DNA of 64,000 nucleotides from Coprinellus micaceus (Eukaryota > Basidiomycota > Agaricomycetes > Agaricales > Psathyrellaceae), in NCBI GenBank assembly GCA_951394405.1, contig OX596335.1:3720001-3784000 (forward strand). The letters run 5' to 3'. The notes below the pieces were generated by a model that saw only the letters and a list, made by a program, of their open reading frames with translations, did not search any database and was not told where the DNA came from. The translations under genes were made by a program, and so were the position numbers. Positions 35,878 through 47,125 of this stretch are shown piece by piece (the first letter of the stretch is position 1; each line of letters starts with the position of its first letter).

Positions 35878-36663
35878 CTAGCTTGAAAAGTACTCTTTGA
35901 CGCCTCCAGGCTCTGGATCTCCAACGATAGCACCATGTTCTGACGCCGGAAACACATGCACGTCACGAAACCCTCTGTTTAGTACTCGATGTTTGCTGAA
36001 TACGTATGATACAATTGGTTGATATATTTGCCCGTCTTTCACTGATGATTGTTCCGTTAGACTGTGAATGGGATGGAACCGTGTTATTGAAGTATCCATC
36101 CAATCCTTGTTTAAAAGACGTACCCGCCTCAAACCTCCAGCACTGGTTCTGAGCCTCCCATCGGCCCCAGAGCTCGACAGCGGTGCCACCAGAGGAGTCG
36201 CCATAGTTTGTGAGATCAATGTTGAAGACGGTGTCGGGAAGGCAAATCCTACATCGCGGCAACAAGTGAGAACGCTAGGCCAACCACACGACCCCAGATA
36301 ACATACCTGTGAACGCTCTCGTCTTCTGCGTCAGGCCAGATGTGCCAACCGACGGGTTCATCGGAGCCAATAACGCGGAGGCCATCGCGAGGTTCTCCCT
36401 CGTCGAGGGCAAGGAATTTGTCAGTCGCGGCGCTCTTGAAATGCCAGACTCCGCCGTCGGTAGAGAGCTCCCACTAGACACACCGGAGACATTAGATAAA
36501 ATGCTAGGACGCGAAGGGGCGGGTAAAGAAAACGTGCAATCTGGTTGTCGCCCCCGTGCCAATCCCATCCGGCGACAGTTTGTTCGTCGTCACTCGACAA
36601 GTCGAGAGCAGTACCGCCCTTGGCGTTTGTGATCTTGTAGCGTCCGCCGGCTTCGATAGACAT
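35878..36663 (-). CDS. Ricin-B-type beta-trefoil lectin-domain protein
   Basis: A small protein of about 200 residues without a signal peptide, made of a ricin-B-like beta-trefoil. Seen are GGRYKITNAKGGTALDLS, GGDNQIWEL (the NQxW signature) and later AQNQCWRF. Such cytosolic lectins are common in mushrooms, where relatives bind glycans and some act in defence against feeders; the activity here is not known. Four exons are needed. The first intron appears to have a GC donor (GCACGT), since joining there restores the NQIW signature in frame. The last intron ends near 36025, and the C-terminal exon ends in an acidic/Gly region. Only the lectin-type domain is visible, with no enzymatic partner domain. 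Confidence 0.75.
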
Positions 36664-38163
36664 GGCTATCTGGGGAGATGTGTGGAGCCACAGTTCCCTC
36701 GGAGAGCCCCTCTTATATACCTTTGGGGCGGCCAAGGTAGGGAACTCCCCGGAACCTTGTCGTCAGCCGGTGCATGTCATCTTCATCGCCGAGGTACGTC
36801 ATAGGGAACAGAGTAGTCGTGATAGGCCTAGGTATAGGATGATAATATGAGCTAGTTGAATCATCGTGACTGTAAGTGACTCTGCAATCTGGCCAAGAAA
36901 CACTGGAAGGTAGGAGAAGAAGCTGAAGAATAACCTTGAGCATCCTTGAATAGCTCCTTATCTGATCGCCCACACAAGACCCCATGGCTGAGAAAGTGAG
37001 CCAAGAACCAGAACGAGGGTGCAAGGAGATACTATCGGTTTCCGATGTGTAGACCACCATGCCCGCATCAATCGAAAGGTTCGGGAAGACCCCAACGACA
37101 CCCACCAGCCCCCACAGTGTTGCATGGGGTCTAGTGAGGGGTGGAGTGACCTATGCCATGCCTGGAGGACACTACCAGAACCTAGCCGAGAAAGCTCAAG
37201 CTTGGCCTCAAGCTCAACCTGCACAATCGATAGCCCACGCCGAGCTAGCCCAGGTATAGCGCCGCAGTAAGAAGTGCTTGTCCAAGAACACCCAGCCCAT
37301 CTTGGACCCTCTCTAAGTCCGTGCCGAGGGTTCTCTGCTTCCTGTGTCACTCACAATGTCGCCCAACGTTCGCCAATCGACGCCTGAAGGGGTCCAATGA
37401 AGATCAGGGGTAGGTTAGCAGCCAGCGCCCCAAGTGCAATTCCAATGACGCGAGATGTTGTGTAACTGAATCTCACTCTAGATGGGTGAGGGAGCCCATC
37501 CGCCGCGTTCCGTTAAGGCCATGCTTCCTCGACGCCCAACAGGGGGGCGGTTTTGCGATATCACAGCATGGGTGGTAGGTGATGAGTTGACTCAGAAGAT
37601 CTGGAGCCAACGAATGGGCACTGAGCTGCCTGCACCGAAACAGGCCAGAATATAACCAGAGGGGATCCAGGGACTCGCCAATAGAGAGAGACATGTGGGG
37701 AGTCACGAAGATGGTCAAAGCAAACTTTGTGACAGTTGGTCGTTGCCTTATTGGGGGTTGATGACGAACGTGGTCAGTGGCAGTAAGCGCCTGCAGTACT
37801 TACACTAGGCTCTCAAGTTTTTGGGCCTCTCAGTCGCGCTAGAGAATGAGTGGTAAAGATGTTTCTGCATTGCCATGCTTTTAATTATAATGTAACAACC
37901 ATGCAAGGATCTCCCACTCGCGAGACCCTCCCGGAACAACAACAGGTATAGCTAGGGTAAGCTACGAAAAAACTGCAAACGAGCTCCATGGCGAAAACAA
38001 AGGTAACGATAAACCAGGGGTAACTATATGTCAGTCGCGCGACGCATGCAATTTGGTGTTGGGAATATAAGGATAAGGCGTTGCACCACCAACCAACCAC
38101 TACACTCCCTCCTCGCTCTCGGCCAGCCCAATCAAAAGCTTGCTAGCTAAACTAGCCAAGCGT
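36664..38163. other. Gene-poor region; possible decayed fragments
   Basis: 1.5 kb between the lectin gene and calnexin. A short minus-strand stretch near 37350-37460 reads as a hydrophobic, membrane-like segment followed by a donor-like GTGAGT. It could not be joined to other exons. The remaining open frames show no family resemblance. Confidence 0.35.
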
Positions 38164-40067
38164 TTACTTCCTCCTCTTGACCTTCTCCTCCTCCTTCTTG
38201 GTCTCACCAGCGGGGGCGACAGGGGCGGTCTCGGTCTTCTTCTTGTCGTCAGGGGTGGGAGCATCGGTCTTCTTGGAAGACTTGGTGACGACAGGCTTGG
38301 AAGCACCGCCGACGAGGCCGAAGAGGGCACCGATCATACCGAAGAAACTGAAGATGAGGCCAACAAGAACGACACCAACCTCGGGTTGAGTCTTGAAGGC
38401 GGCGGCAGGGTCGGACTTGGCGGTGTCGATGAAGTCGAAGAGGCGAGAGCGGATCCACTCGATGGGGTCCTCCTTGAAGGAAACGCTGTCGTCGTCGGAT
38501 TCGTCCTCGGCGGGCTTATCAGCGGCGACCTCGAGAGGCTTCTTGACCTCGAAGGTTTCGGCGGCGAGCTTCTTGGCGTCCTCGACGGAGTGTCCAACGT
38601 AAATGTTGTCGAAGAGAATATCCTCGGTCATAGTCCAGAGCTCGATACCGACACCACCAATTTTGGGGAGAGACTTGGTTGGGGTCTTGTCAACAAAGTA
38701 GGCCGGGTTGTCGATCTTGCGGGGAGCCCATTCACCCTTGTAGGCGGGGTTGTCGATGAGAGGGGCGGCCCACTTGCCACGCCATTCGGGGTTGACCTTG
38801 AAGGGGCGGTCCCATTCACCACACCCAGGAGCCTCGCGGCACTTGGGGTTGGGGACCGTAGGAGCAACCCATTCACCATCTTCTTCGTCGTCCCACTCCT
38901 CAGGCTTGATGGCATCTGGGGGAGTGTCAGCAAGGTGCTAGTGAGGCGAATACAAGGTGCGAACGTACCGGGGTCGGGGATAGTTACTTCCTCGCTGTCC
39001 AACCAGCCTTCGGGTTTGACGGCTTCCTCGTCCCTGATCTCGTAGGGTGCATCTTCATCCCACTCTGCAGGCTATGATGACACGTTAGAACACGTCTGCA
39101 CAAAAAACAACACGCTGTCGCTTACCTTCTTGGCGTCGGGGTCGGGGATCTTCTCCTCATCAACCCAGTCCTCAGGTTTCTTGTCCTCAGGGTCATCGAT
39201 CTCCTTGGGCGGGTTGAAGGCGGGGTCGAAGTCCTCGAGAAGGCTGCCGGTCTTCTCGGTCTGGCCGTTGACCAAGACGTTGTATGTGTTATTAGGGCTG
39301 TGGTGAACAGTAAGCGTCGGGTTGAATACTTGAGCTGAAGGTAACTTACTGGACGATGAGGGTGTAGAGGTTGGTCAGCTTCTCAATTGAAGGTGCTGGG
39401 GCGGGCTTGAGGTGCTTCTCCTCAACAGCACCAGTCTTAGGGTTCTTGTGGCGGACGATGAAGTGAACCTGCGCGGTCGTTAGCGATCATTCTAGAACAT
39501 TCAACCCGTCTGCACGTACCTTGGTACCCGGGCAGGTAAGATCAGGACCGAACATGACAACCCATGGCGTAGTGTCGGAGAATTCCTTCCCGCTGGTCTG
39601 GAAACCGTCTTCAAGGAGTTTGAGATAACCGCCACCGCAGTTGCCGCCCTTCTGGTACTTGACTTCGTACTGAACAACCAAAGGCTTGGACTTGAAGTCG
39701 ACGGGCTTGGAGAAAGGAGCGGAGATGGCGTGGTGGGCAGCCTTGCTCTTTGCAACGAGACCCTTGTCGCCCTCAATGAAGGAGCTCGAAGGGTCCTCTA
39801 CCGCCCACTGGCCGACGTAGCTCCAGGTCTCGCCGCCAACGGGAGTCTTCTTCGTCGCCTCGGAAGGCGTCCACCGGCTGGACCAGTCGTCCGTGAATTG
39901 CTCAAGGAAGGGTGCCTTGATGGAGGTGGACTGTATGCGATGGTGATCAGGAGTGTTGTTGTCGACGAATGCGACTGAATACATACAGTGAAGGTGGCCT
40001 TGGGCGCCTCGCTGTTGGCGAGGGCGCTGACGGCGAAGACCAGAGCAGTAACCGTTACTCTTCGCAT
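38164..40067 (-). CDS. CNE1: Calnexin, ER lectin chaperone
   Basis: Membrane-bound ER chaperone that holds monoglucosylated glycoproteins during folding. A signal peptide ([17 protein letters not shown]) is followed by the lectin domain ([33 protein letters not shown] with [11 protein letters not shown]). Then comes the P-domain arm with [38 protein letters not shown] and the paired GxWxxPxIDNPxY repeats, and one membrane segment ([21 protein letters not shown]). The cytosolic tail is basic and ends in RRK, an ER-retrieval type signal. Four or more introns of about 55-70 bp are present. Nothing is missing. The start codon is 211 bp from the stop of SNU114, on the same strand. Confidence 0.96.
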
Positions 40068-40278
40068 TGTGTACGAAGGACCAGGACAGGAGAGGGAGAG
40101 TGATGAACTGCAATACCGCGTCTGCGGAATTCCTAAATACTTGTCACTGACGACACGCCTACGTGGCAGCTTCCACCACCGCATCACTTCCACGGTCACG
40201 CGATTGAACGTGGCGAACTCGGTAATATTTATCTCCATTAGTCCAGTCCGTACAATGTCTATCTCGACCGAATCGCCC

Positions 40279-43200
40279 TCATCCCAGTAGATCAGCATGC
40301 CCAGAGGCCGACAGCGCGAGCTAACCGGAGTGTGAGGCGCAGCACTACCAATATAGCGTGAAACACTCACCACAAACTCATCGTCCAGGTATTTCGAGAC
40401 CGCAATCTGGTCTCCCAGGCCTTTCCTTCTCCGAGTTTTCAGCACAAGATCCCTTGCCAGAGCCTGACCAGAAGCAGGTTCCAGTGGGCGAAGCTTGATA
40501 CTTGTGTCCGTGGGATCACCTGCGAAGCATCCCGAGATCAGCGAACAAAAACATCCGGACGGAAAATCTGTGTTTCCCACCTGGCACAATTGACCAGTGG
40601 TCGAACACTTGCAGGCAGAATGCTTGGCCTTGCGTCGCCGTCCTCAGGTCGGTCTCGAAACCATTCGCATCGATGACGGGGATCAATGCCTTGACGGTGT
40701 ACAGCGGTGATCCAGCCTTGGGGATATCCTGGGTGACGTGTCCACGACGGCGCGCGAGCACCGTATATACTGCGGAGATGCAGTCGGCTGGTGCTTGTAC
40801 CTCGACGTAATAGACTGGTTCCATCAACCGTGGTGTCGCCTAGGATTCTTGTCAGAGCAAGGGTGGAGTGTTCAGGAACCTCGTACTTACCATGAGGAAC
40901 GATGAGTAACACACTCGCCTCGCCGTTGGGACGATTTGCCCTCCTCCTCGGTAAATCGGTTCTGTCGCCAGCGTCGCATCGAGCAGCCTGAACTTCACGT
41001 TGCGCATCGCTGATTCAGGGGTCGGCGACATCATCAGCACCGACTATCAATTTCATGACGACACACTCACGTTCGTCGCACAGAGGGCCTTCACGTGCGC
41101 CCCATTGGAATCCTTGCTTAATGTGTTCCTTCACCGACCCAAGCAGTTTCTTATCAACCTAACAAATGCAGTGTATGCGTTAATGTTAAGCCCCTGAGAT
41201 GAGGAACACATGGAACTCACGGTGGACGGAAGAGTGTCGTCGAGGAGAATGTTCGGACCACTATCATCGGGACCAAACGCCCATATTGAGCGTGAAGCGA
41301 GCAAGTCCCACTGGTATTTCTCCTCGAAGAACTTGCCTCGTTCCTTCGCACTCATCCTCATGTTGACACGTCCGCGTTCGATGTCCTCGGCAATACCTCG
41401 CTCCAAAGGTTCCGCAATCATCGTGATCTTGTTCCTACGGGCACAAGAGTTAATTTCAAAATAAGTAAAGAAGCGAGCATCACGGGAGCATACCTTTTAT
41501 TCGGCGTGTCGGCGTAGCATTTAAGTGCACTCGTCTCCAGAACCGTCTCGCAGAATTTGACCACAGGATCTGACACCTTGATCTCAATCTCTGAGAACAG
41601 CTTCCTCAAGTCGTGCATGACACTGTCGAGGTATAACTCGCCAGTTCCAATGAGTACATGTTCACCGCTTTCTTCGACTTTGGTGGAAACGAGGGGATAT
41701 GATTTGTTGATGCTTCGGAGGCCAGCAAGCATCTTAGGGAGTTCGGAAGGTGCGATGGGTTCTATAGCGATTTTGAGTACCGACTCGGTATAGTGCTTGA
41801 TGGGGCGGAAGATATGGAGGTCGTCCTCGATGGTGGTAGCAGCCAGGGTCGCACTCTTGGATATTGAGGCATCAACGCCGCCAATGAGGACAAGGTTTCC
41901 AGGCCCAACTTCGTCTGCTGGGATGAAATACCTGGCTTCGGAGATCCAAATATCTTCCACTGTCGAAACCATCATATCTTCTTCGTCCTCTGGTGAGTAG
42001 CCCTCTCCAAGCACCTTCAAATCTTGCCCCTTCCTGAGGGTGCCGCTGATGATACGACCGAACGCTCTGAAGGACTGCGCGTCCGTCGTGTGGTACAGCT
42101 TTGACACCTGCACCATCAGGGGGCCTTCGGGGTCACACGACTTGATGGACACAGCGAGTTCGGACGACTGTGGGCCGGAGTACGTCGCCTGAACCTTGTC
42201 CTCGGTATGAGTTGCTGGTGATGGAACGTGGTTGACGATAATGTCGACAAGCCCAGTCGCAGGGCCGAAGAACTGATCAAGAACCACCTTCAAAAGCGGA
42301 CGTGTATCCATCTTGTAGAGCACGTTCTTCAGCTGGATGCCAAGGCCACGAAGAGTCTCCTTGAGATCGTCGGCTTCTTTGCTAAGAACGTGACTGTAAA
42401 TCTTGTACAAAGGGTTGAGGATGAACTTGATGAAAGTACGCTCGGCTTCGGGATCTTCAGCCTTGCGAGTGAACTTGACTTTACCGTCGTCCTTGTAGGT
42501 GTAGATATCGCCCCATAGGCGGTCCGCGAAGGCCTTGACGTTGAATGCCCCATACGTACTGGCGTACATCTGTGCGAATGACTGGAGGGTGAAGCAGTAG
42601 CACATGTCCGCGCTGGCAAACGCGACGTTGCCGCGCTCAGGGCTCAACCTCAGTTCGGGGTCGGGGTCGATGGCACTACCTGACGTTCAGAAGGTGGAAC
42701 GGCGATCGAGGACAACCGAGATGTACCTGATAAAGGTGTTGATTTCCTCAATAGTGTGCTTGATCTTGTAATACGCGTCGGTAGGTTTGATACGCAACTC
42801 GAGGATGAGGCGGTCAATCTTGTTCACCACAAGGGTGATTTTGACGCCTTCCTGGATGGCGTGCCTGAGGATCATCTCAGCTCCAACCATCAACTACAAG
42901 GGTACCGTCAGCAATTAAAAAAGAAGTTGTTCAACACGAGCCTACTCACCCCTTCAACTACGTCCACAACAAGAATGATACCATCCACAAGTCGGATGGC
43001 AGAGGCGACTTCGTCGGCGAAATTGACATGTCCGGGGGTGTCAATGAAATGAATTAGGTGTGATTTACCTGCGGTGGTGGGAAGGACGAGGGAGATGGGT
43101 TGGGATTTCATCGAAATTTCGCGTTCACGGGAGAGGATGTGCGTGTCGGTATACCGCAGCTGCGTCAAGCTTTAAAAAGACGGTAAGAACTGATACTAAG

Positions 43201-43843
43201 GATCTACTTACCGACTTGTCGGCATCCCATACGAGTTTGTGCGTTTCGTACACCAGCATGTCCAACAGCGCGGTTTTGCCGTGGTGCAGATGACCAACAA
43301 CAGCTACATTTCTGATCATTTCAGGGAATGCGGTCATGTTGAGCAAAAATCTAGGACATGGTTAGTATAACCTAGAAGGATAGACTGGGCTAGCTTACCC
43401 CTTATCGAAACGCGTCTCCGGCATATCCTTCTCCTCGACTGTCCATTTCCGCACTTTGATAGGTGCAACAATGGGCTCAGACAGTGGCTGCGCGTCCTCT
43501 TCCTGAACTAGGGTTTCTACGCCCTCTCCATACACATCCGATGCTGAAGGATAGTATTGCTTATCCTCATGAAGGATAACCGCGTTGTGCACCGGTGGCT
43601 CTGCGATCACGCCTCATGAATACGTTGAGGGTTCGACAAACTGCAGTGCTCACCGTCAACGTCCATCGTCGCCTCCTCTTCAGCTTCCCGCATCGATTCG
43701 TCCTCATAACCTTCCAACGGTGCTGCTGACCCTGAGGCTTGTTCTCTCAGGAACTGGTTTTGCGGGATGTCTTCCTCGTCGCTCGAACCCAAGTCGGCGC
43801 CAATGTAATTTCCGAACTCGTCATAGTCTTCAAAGGACGCCAT
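40279..43843 (-). CDS. SNU114: SNU114/EFTUD2, U5 snRNP EF-2-like GTPase
   Basis: Spliceosomal GTPase of the U5 snRNP that works with Prp8 and Brr2 during spliceosome activation and disassembly. The N-terminus is acidic ([20 protein letters not shown]). The EF-2-like G domain shows [12 protein letters not shown] (G1), DTPGHVNF (G3) and NKIDRL (G4), followed by EF-2 domains II-V with [51 protein letters not shown] and the C-terminal [20 protein letters not shown]. The last intron (donor GTGAGTGTTT near 40370) shifts the frame to a short final exon with the stop at 40279. The product is close to 1,000 residues, as usual for the family. Many introns of 50-70 bp are present. Confidence 0.95.
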
Positions 43844-44268
43844 GGTAAGTCAAACAAGAGCTCAGATTATTCGAGGGTGTAGAGAGGAAGAGAGGTGCGT
43901 GCGTAGTGAACGACGCGGTATGGGGTCAAGGATATTTTGGACAAGTCAAGATTGTTGGCGACGTCCAACAATTTTGAACTCCGTCAGCACACCCCGCCGG
44001 GAGCATTGTGCCCCTCTTCCACTTCCATCCCACCATTTACCCTGTATACCCTCAGATTGAACGCTCTGAATTCGATTCTCGCCAAAGTCTCAAGGCCTTA
44101 TCACTGTCTAGGGAAACCCGGGAAGTGTTGTCCTCATGGCCGAACAAAGCTTGTGGCGGGAGGATCCCTCCTCGGATTGCGCCCAATTTGGACTGGAAAG
44201 GACCCTGAGCATTCTTGGAGTCCGCAAGGCACCTTGCCCTTAGCCAACACTATCAGCGGCCAACACCA
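43844..44268. promoter_or_regulatory. Divergent promoter SNU114 / TPR paralogue 1
   Basis: 425 bp. The right 300 bp (from about 43968) closely resemble the 300 bp upstream of TPR paralogue 2 (from about 46829). Shared blocks include TTGAACTCCGTCAGC, GAACGCTC-GAATTC and CCATTTGG/CAATTTGG followed by GGACCCTGAGC. The duplicated unit of the TPR array therefore included its promoter. Confidence 0.6.
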
Positions 44269-46586
44269 ATGCCCAACAAGGAGGCGGCTAACCCTATTGG
44301 CCCTGACGCCATCGCCGAAGCAGAACGGATTAAGGCGCTTGGAAACGTTGCATACAAGGAAGGGAAGGTTTCTGAAGCGCTGCAGCTATTCTCAGAGGCT
44401 ATCGAGAAGAATCCCAACAACGCGATCTACTATGCGAACCGTGCTGCTGCTCGACTTGCACAAAAACAGTGTGTTTGTGTTCATCGGGTAACTCTCGCCA
44501 ATGCTCACTATACCATATAAGACACCTGGATGCCGTCAGCGATTGCGAAAAGGTTGGTCACCTCGCTCGCCCTTGAAGCTTTCAACCTCATTCTTGCGTG
44601 TGTTACAGGCCGTTGAGATTGACCCTAGCTACTCGAAAGCGTGGCAGAGACTTGGAGTGGCGGCCGAAGTAAGTATCAACTCTTGAGGATCCTTCTACTT
44701 ACCCAGGTTGATAGCTCTTCGTAGGCACTGTCTTTGTGGCCCAAGGTCGTCAACGCCTATGAGAAGGCCTTGGAATCACTTCCCAAGAGACCCTCGGCCC
44801 AGGAGAGGACGTTCCAGCAAACGTGTACACAAGCGCTCACTCAAGCAAGAATTCAGAGAAAAAGGTAGAAAGCGACGCAAAAACGGCACCTTCTCCAGAC
44901 GCCAAATCCAGGAAGATGCCTTGGGAAATGGCGAAACTTCTGGTCAAGAAGAAGGGCCCAAAGCTCTCGTCTTGTGTAAGTCCACTGTTCCCTGGCGGCC
45001 GCCCCTTGCGTCAAGGTTGACGCCATTGCACCAGGTATTCCTTTTGAACACTGCCCGCGAAGTAAGCAATAGGAAGCTTATCGTGGGAGCGTTGACTGAG
45101 TGTATTGAAGGAATTCGACAAAGCGATGGACCTTTTGGACGAGCAAAAGGTTGTAAAGAGCGGGACGGTGGGGATGCTCATGCAACAGAAGATCGGGGTG
45201 GGTTCCAGCGTCCGTTTCTGGACTGCTGCATGATTGCGCTACCTTCGATATTCACCCAAAATAATAGGTCATCTTGAACCTGACGAACGCAGTTCTCTGC
45301 GACGATCGCATTTTTCACGTCAAGGACAAGAGCTTTTATACGAAGATGACAACGCAAAGTGGGTCAATCTCCTTACTCACCCCGGATACCTTTGCTCATA
45401 TTGTTCTAACAGCGGCAACGGAGATCATGGTGCTCGGCGGATGGGCGACAGGAGGGCCTGACACTGTCAAAAAGCGCATCCTGGCCGGGCTCAAGGAGGG
45501 AACGTGGGACACCGTTCGGAAAGCGCATACAATCACCGTCAGGTATGGTATCCCTCTCCGTCGTGCTCCGCACCCCGCCTGACGTTTTCGAGATCCTGGA
45601 TATGGAAAGCATTTTCGCTTTCTCAAGCCGGCGACCTGTCTGGGGCCCTCGAAAAGTATGAAAACGCCCTCGACATCTTGTACTGGGGCCCGAAGCAGTT
45701 CCATGACGTTCCTTGCGAACTCAGAGGGGTGATCTTTGAAGGAAGTTTTATTCGGGGAGTAGAGAACGCATACATGGATACCTTGCGCAATGTGGGTGGG
45801 GGACGTCTCTTACTGTTTCGCAAAATCACTGACCTGAGTTTCACCAGTATTTGGCCAAGAACTTGGCACAGAACAAATACACTCTGGAAGACCTGGAGAA
45901 TCTCGCTACGAAGGTGATTCAGGATGTCGACAAAGAACTTCCGATGTTCCGGGACGAGCATAGGAAGAATGGAAACATCCTCGCCTACTGGTGGTATCCA
46001 AGGGCTTTGGGTCTCGCGTAAGTAACACTTGACCACACGCTTTCTCGACTGGGTAGCATTCAAACCCCCTACTCAACGCAGGAACATGGCTTGGTGTGCG
46101 AGGCAGAGAAGCAAAGCATGTGCAGAAGGCGACCCAAATCAGGGAACCCGCCTTGAATCCGCTGCGCGACACTACAAAAATGCCGCAGAGAGCTTCCCAA
46201 ACGACGACTTCCTCTATGTCGATTTCATGCGCGAGCACTTGGACTGCCTCATCGCTTTGAAAGCCCCTTTGCGAGACACAATCCCGGTTTGCATGCATAT
46301 CCGCTCCGTCATGCCGGAAGTCCTGGAGATTTGGGGTAGCGCGTTGGTTGGAGATCGTCTCCGGAAGAACCTCAAGGAGCCGATGGACTTCGAGGACAAA
46401 TATACCAAGAAGATATCGGAAGGGGCGTGTACGCTGGATGACTCTGGAGAGTTAAAGCCTATGGAGCATGTGGAGGTTTACGACAGTAAGTTTGAACCTG
46501 AGAACGAACCGCTGAAGCCTAGGAAACCTGCCAGCCGGGCAGATGAAAGGCGGGCGAGGATGAAGGATGCTTTGAGGAAGATTTAG
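44269..46586 (+). CDS. TPR protein, tandem paralogue 1 (apparent frameshift)
   Basis: Multi-exon gene. The N-terminal TPR domain resembles Sgt2/Hop co-chaperone TPRs (ERIKALGN, AYKEGKVSEALQLFSEAIEK, NPNNAIYYANRAAARL, then AVEIDPSYSKAWQRLG). A basic linker with the MPWEMAK block and a large C-terminal domain of helical pairs (WIWKAFSLSQAGDLSGALEKY, YVDFMREHLDCLIALKAP) follow; the latter is not recognised outside this family. In the linker after CTQALTQA the frame hits TAG at 44866-44868. Compared with paralogue 2, this stretch is one base short (89 against 90 nt to the MPW block), within or next to the A run 44859-44863. It is either a true frameshift or a homopolymer base-call error. The remaining exons are intact. 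The function is unknown; chaperone-tail binding is inferred from the TPR. Confidence 0.75.
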
Positions 46587-47125
46587 CACCCGCCTGGCGT
46601 TTGTACGTTCACCCACTGATTCTTTTCTGACTAATTATGACACGTATGCCCCCATACTTCACTTGTGAACTGGAATCCAAACTATCCAGGAGAGCGGGCA
46701 GCTCGACGGGAAGCCTAGGAAGTCCGTCAGTGAGCGCACCTCATATTCTTATGGGCCTGTTGTTCAAGAGCAGTAGGTATAAGAAATGTTTGGGTGTTTG
46801 AACTGGTGTAGAGTTGGTGTAGAGAGCAGTGACAAATTTGAACTCCGTCAGCGCACGCCGGCGGTATGGTTGTCCACCCGGTTTCTGCTCATCCTCCATG
46901 TATCTTCGACCTGAACGCTCCGAATTCTACACTCATAGTCTCAAGGTCTCTTCAATTCTATACAGCCGGCTATCCTGGCAATACGCAGGGGATCCTGATG
47001 GGAAGTCGGGTTTGTGGCGGGGCGGATAGGGCCCCATTTGGATAGGGACCCTGAGCGTCCCTGTGCTCCACCAGGTCCCTTGCCTTGAGCCAGCACGTTT
47101 TCGCCACCCAGCCCACCCAATCCCA
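46587..47125. repeat. Duplicated promoter/3' region between TPR paralogues 1 and 2
   Basis: The last 300 bp repeat the sequence found upstream of paralogue 1 (see 43968-44268), with many substitutions. The first part resembles the region downstream of paralogue 2 (49425-49520), for example around the CCAAACTAT / CTAAACTAT blocks. This fits a tandem duplication unit of about 2.85 kb. Confidence 0.6.

Noticed and set aside
38140..39045. 301-codon plus-strand frame antisense to calnexin
   Set aside because: A low-complexity mirror of the acidic calnexin P-domain and tail; calnexin itself is certain.
39798..40589. 263-codon minus-strand frame joining the SNU114 end to the calnexin start
   Set aside because: It reads SNU114 C-terminal sequence in frame, then continues through an intron and the spacer into calnexin in a wrong frame. 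SNU114 splices out before this.
44865..44902. A 38-nt intron explaining the frame break in TPR paralogue 1
   Set aside because: GTAGAA...CCAG could be read as an intron, but the resulting frame is still wrong for the MPW block, and paralogues 2 and 3 have no intron there.
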